Shown here in pieces: positions 6,077 to 7,755 of a DNA stretch of 7,755 bases; the stretch's first letter is position 1, and each line of letters begins with the position of its first letter. The DNA comes from an uncultured Oscillospiraceae bacterium (lineage in GTDB: Bacteria > Bacillota > Clostridia > UBA1381). The position numbers and the translations under genes were made by a program. The stretch spans positions 1 to 7,755 of the forward strand of contig CAMNAT010000085.1 of NCBI GenBank assembly GCA_946531785.1, written 5' to 3'. The notes under the pieces were generated by a model. The model was not told the origin of the DNA. It saw only the letters and a program-made list of their open reading frames with translations, and made no database searches.

Positions 6077-7185
6077 TGATAAGAGTTTTACAATCCGTAA
6101 GCAACATGGATCGTGCCGGGATCGAGACCATGCTCATGAATTTTTACCGTAACATGGATCATGAGCTTGTACAATTCGATTTTCTTGCTAACAAACCAAA
6201 GCCCGGAGATTATGACGAGGAGATAAAAAGCATGGGCGGCAGGATATTTGTGACGCCCGGCTACAAGAGCTACGGAAAATATGTCAGCTACATGACAGAC
6301 CTGTTCAAAAAGAATCCGGAATACAGGATAATACACACCCACAACGGCTCACTGATGCTTTATGCGCTCAGATCCGCACAGAAAAACCACATACCCGTGC
6401 GTATAGCTCATGCACATGCTACCTCTATCCCGTTCGATTTCAAAAACGGGATCAAGATGTGCATGAAGCCGATGATAAAGCATGTTGCGACCGATTATTG
6501 GGGCTGCTCAAACGCCGCCGGCGAGTTCTATTTTACAAAAAAGCGCTGGAATAAAAGCAATCAGCTCATACATAATGCGATAGATGTTGATAAATTTGAG
6601 TTTAACGAGACTGCGCGCAGACGCATTCGCGAGCAGTACGGATTGGGAGATAAATTCGTTGTCGGTCATGTCGGCAGACTGACATGGCAGAAAAATCAGA
6701 AAAAGCTCATGGAGGTATTTGCAAATCTGCACAAATCCTACCCCGACTCACAGCTGATGATGATCGGCACCGGCGAGCTTGAAGAAAAGCTGAAAAAGCA
6801 GGTCGCAGATCTTGGCATCACCGATGCGGTCACATTCACAGGTATGCAGACGAATGTTGATGAATGGTATAGCGTATTCGATGTGTTCGTGCTTACATCA
6901 TGGTATGAAGGACTTCCGGTCGTCGGAGTCGAGGCACAGGCGGCAGATCTGCCATGTGTATTCACGGATACGATAACACCTGAGGTGAAGGTAACCGATA
7001 ATGTCCGTTTCCTGGGACTTGATGACGACGCCGCTACATGGGCAGGCGAAATATTGAAATTCAAGGCAAGAAACAGAGGAAGCCGCTATAACGACTTAAA
7101 AAAAGCGGGATATGACATAAAAACCGAAGCTTTGCGTATGCAGGGCTTGTATATAGACTTATATAAAAAAGCGGGTGGTGAGTGA
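6076..7185 (+). CDS. GT4-family glycosyltransferase (EpsF/group 1 type)
   Basis: 369-residue cytoplasmic GT-B glycosyltransferase for repeat-unit assembly. The N-terminus RVLQSVSNMDRAGIETMLMN carries the AGIE form of the glycine-rich loop (14-17), as in EpsF-like exopolysaccharide enzymes. IIHTHNG (85-91) and AHAHA (111-115) follow. The donor-binding half starts near 194 and contains VGHVGRLTWQKNQ with R201 and K206, MMIGTGE (228-234), FTGMQTNVDEWYS (254-266), and the E-x7-E motif with E278 and E286 in EGLPVVGVE. Length is usual for the family and no key residue is missing. The ATG overlaps the stop of the Wzy-like gene, with only a weak AGGTGAA upstream (6064-6070), so it probably depends on coupling. 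The next gene starts one base after its stop. It is clearly distinct from the GT4 at 2152 (different N-terminal type). Donor and linkage are not predictable. Confidence 0.93.
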   Translation: MIRVLQSVSNMDRAGIETMLMNFYRNMDHELVQFDFLANKPKPGDYDEEIKSMGGRIFVTPGYKSYGKYVSYMTDLFKKNPEYRIIHTHNGSLMLYALRSAQKNHIPVRIAHAHATSIPFDFKNGIKMCMKPMIKHVATDYWGCSNAAGEFYFTKKRWNKSNQLIHNAIDVDKFEFNETARRRIREQYGLGDKFVVGHVGRLTWQKNQKKLMEVFANLHKSYPDSQLMMIGTGELEEKLKKQVADLGITDAVTFTGMQTNVDEWYSVFDVFVLTSWYEGLPVVGVEAQAADLPCVFTDTITPEVKVTDNVRFLGLDDDAATWAGEILKFKARNRGSRYNDLKKAGYDIKTEALRMQGLYIDLYKKAGGE

Positions 7186-7186
7186 T

Positions 7187-7755
7187 ATGAAAATAGGTAT
7201 TATAACACATCATTGTATAAATAACTACGGCGCGTTCCTTCAAGGCTGGGCTTTGCAGGAGAAGATCAAGGCGCTGTTCCCTCACGATGAGGTATACATG
7301 ATAAACTACATAATCCCAAAGCAGAATATAATAAATATCGGCGGCTTTTTCCGGTTCTATCCGGGAAGTGAGACACCTATATCATGGCTTAATAAGATCA
7401 CGCAGCCGGCTATATTCAGAAATACCAGAAAAAAATATTATAACATGACGAAGGCTGTATATAACGCCGAGCAGATAAACGCTCTCGGTATGGACTGTAT
7501 AGTTATAGGCAGCGATGAGGTCTGGAACTATCTTGACAACAAGAGCTATTCGCTTATAAAATTCAGCAAGGGCTTGAAAGCGAAAAGCATAGTAGCTTAT
7601 GCGCCCAGTGTGGGCAAATCAACGGGCAAAAATATCCCGGTCGAGGTACGCGAAGCGATGAAGGGCTTTACCGCACTATCAGCAAGAGATGTTTCCGCGC
7701 AGAATATGTGTGAGAATGCAACAGGCATACGGCCGATGCTTGTATGCGACCCTAC
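7187..7755 (+). CDS. Polysaccharide pyruvyl transferase family protein, 5' part
   Basis: The first 189 residues are visible and the frame runs open off the window end. The N-terminus MKIGIITHHCINNYGAFLQ matches the family opening with NYGAFLQGWALQ (13-24). IVIGSDEVWN (105-114) corresponds to the hallmark GSDxVW motif, and IVAYAPSVGKS (135-145), LSARD (164-168) and VCDP at the edge fit the next conserved blocks. The family transfers pyruvate from phosphoenolpyruvate as a ketal onto sugars (CsaB, WcaK, Wzy-locus enzymes), adding negative charge; many members are uncharacterised, so activity is inferred. The start follows the previous stop by one base, with GGTGAG (7177-7182) four bases upstream. 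It belongs to the operon from 4697. Its presence together with the FrhB-like protein at 746-1948 repeats a common pairing, though here the two are far apart and on opposite strands. Confidence 0.9.
   Translation, partial: MKIGIITHHCINNYGAFLQGWALQEKIKALFPHDEVYMINYIIPKQNIINIGGFFRFYPGSETPISWLNKITQPAIFRNTRKKYYNMTKAVYNAEQINALGMDCIVIGSDEVWNYLDNKSYSLIKFSKGLKAKSIVAYAPSVGKSTGKNIPVEVREAMKGFTALSARDVSAQNMCENATGIRPMLVCDP

Overview
The window is a piece of a surface polysaccharide (capsule or exopolysaccharide) biosynthesis locus, most likely from a Gram-positive anaerobe of the Clostridia, in the Ruminococcus/Oscillospiraceae range. The taxon is an inference from four things: moderate GC content with very heavy use of the ATA isoleucine codon, strong AGGAG-type ribosome binding sites, sigma-A promoters with exact 17-bp spacers, and proteins of a kind common in such loci (Firmicute-type phosphoglycosyl transferase, TagF-like transferase, FrhB-like ferredoxin protein paired with a pyruvyl transferase). 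No tRNA, rRNA, CRISPR array, insertion sequence or integrase was seen.

Layout. Seven genes are present, two of them cut by the window edges. From left to right: (1) the 3' part of a polyprenyl-phosphate sugar-1-phosphate transferase (+), which starts lipid-linked repeat-unit assembly; (2) an FrhB-like two-[4Fe-4S] oxidoreductase (-); (3) a GT4 glycosyltransferase with a DUF1972-like N-terminus (+); (4) a CDP-glycerol glycerophosphotransferase (TagF/TagB) family protein (-); then a tightly packed + strand run of (5) a Wzy-like polymerase, (6) a second GT4 glycosyltransferase and (7) the 5' part of a polysaccharide pyruvyl transferase family protein that runs off the end.

The left half is laid out unusually for such a locus. 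Genes 2, 3 and 4 are single-gene units on alternating strands. Each has its own near-consensus promoter, in two divergent promoter regions (2022-2098 and 4522-4656). The two convergent gene ends each share one symmetrical, probably bidirectional terminator hairpin (704-748 and 3276-3311). Genes 5 to 7 are coupled: TAATG overlap between 5 and 6, one base between 6 and 7.

Inferred working model: gene 1 loads the first sugar phosphate onto undecaprenyl phosphate at the inner membrane face, genes 3 and 6 add further sugars, and gene 5 polymerises flipped units outside. Genes 4 and 7 may add negative charge (polyol phosphate and pyruvate ketal), and gene 2 may be a redox partner tied to the pyruvyl transferase. 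A flippase, chain-length regulators and nucleotide-sugar genes are not in the window. I see no clearly unprecedented system. The most interesting points are the FrhB-like/pyruvyl transferase pairing, the glycerophosphotransferase in an otherwise sugar-based locus, and the modular strand-alternating regulation.
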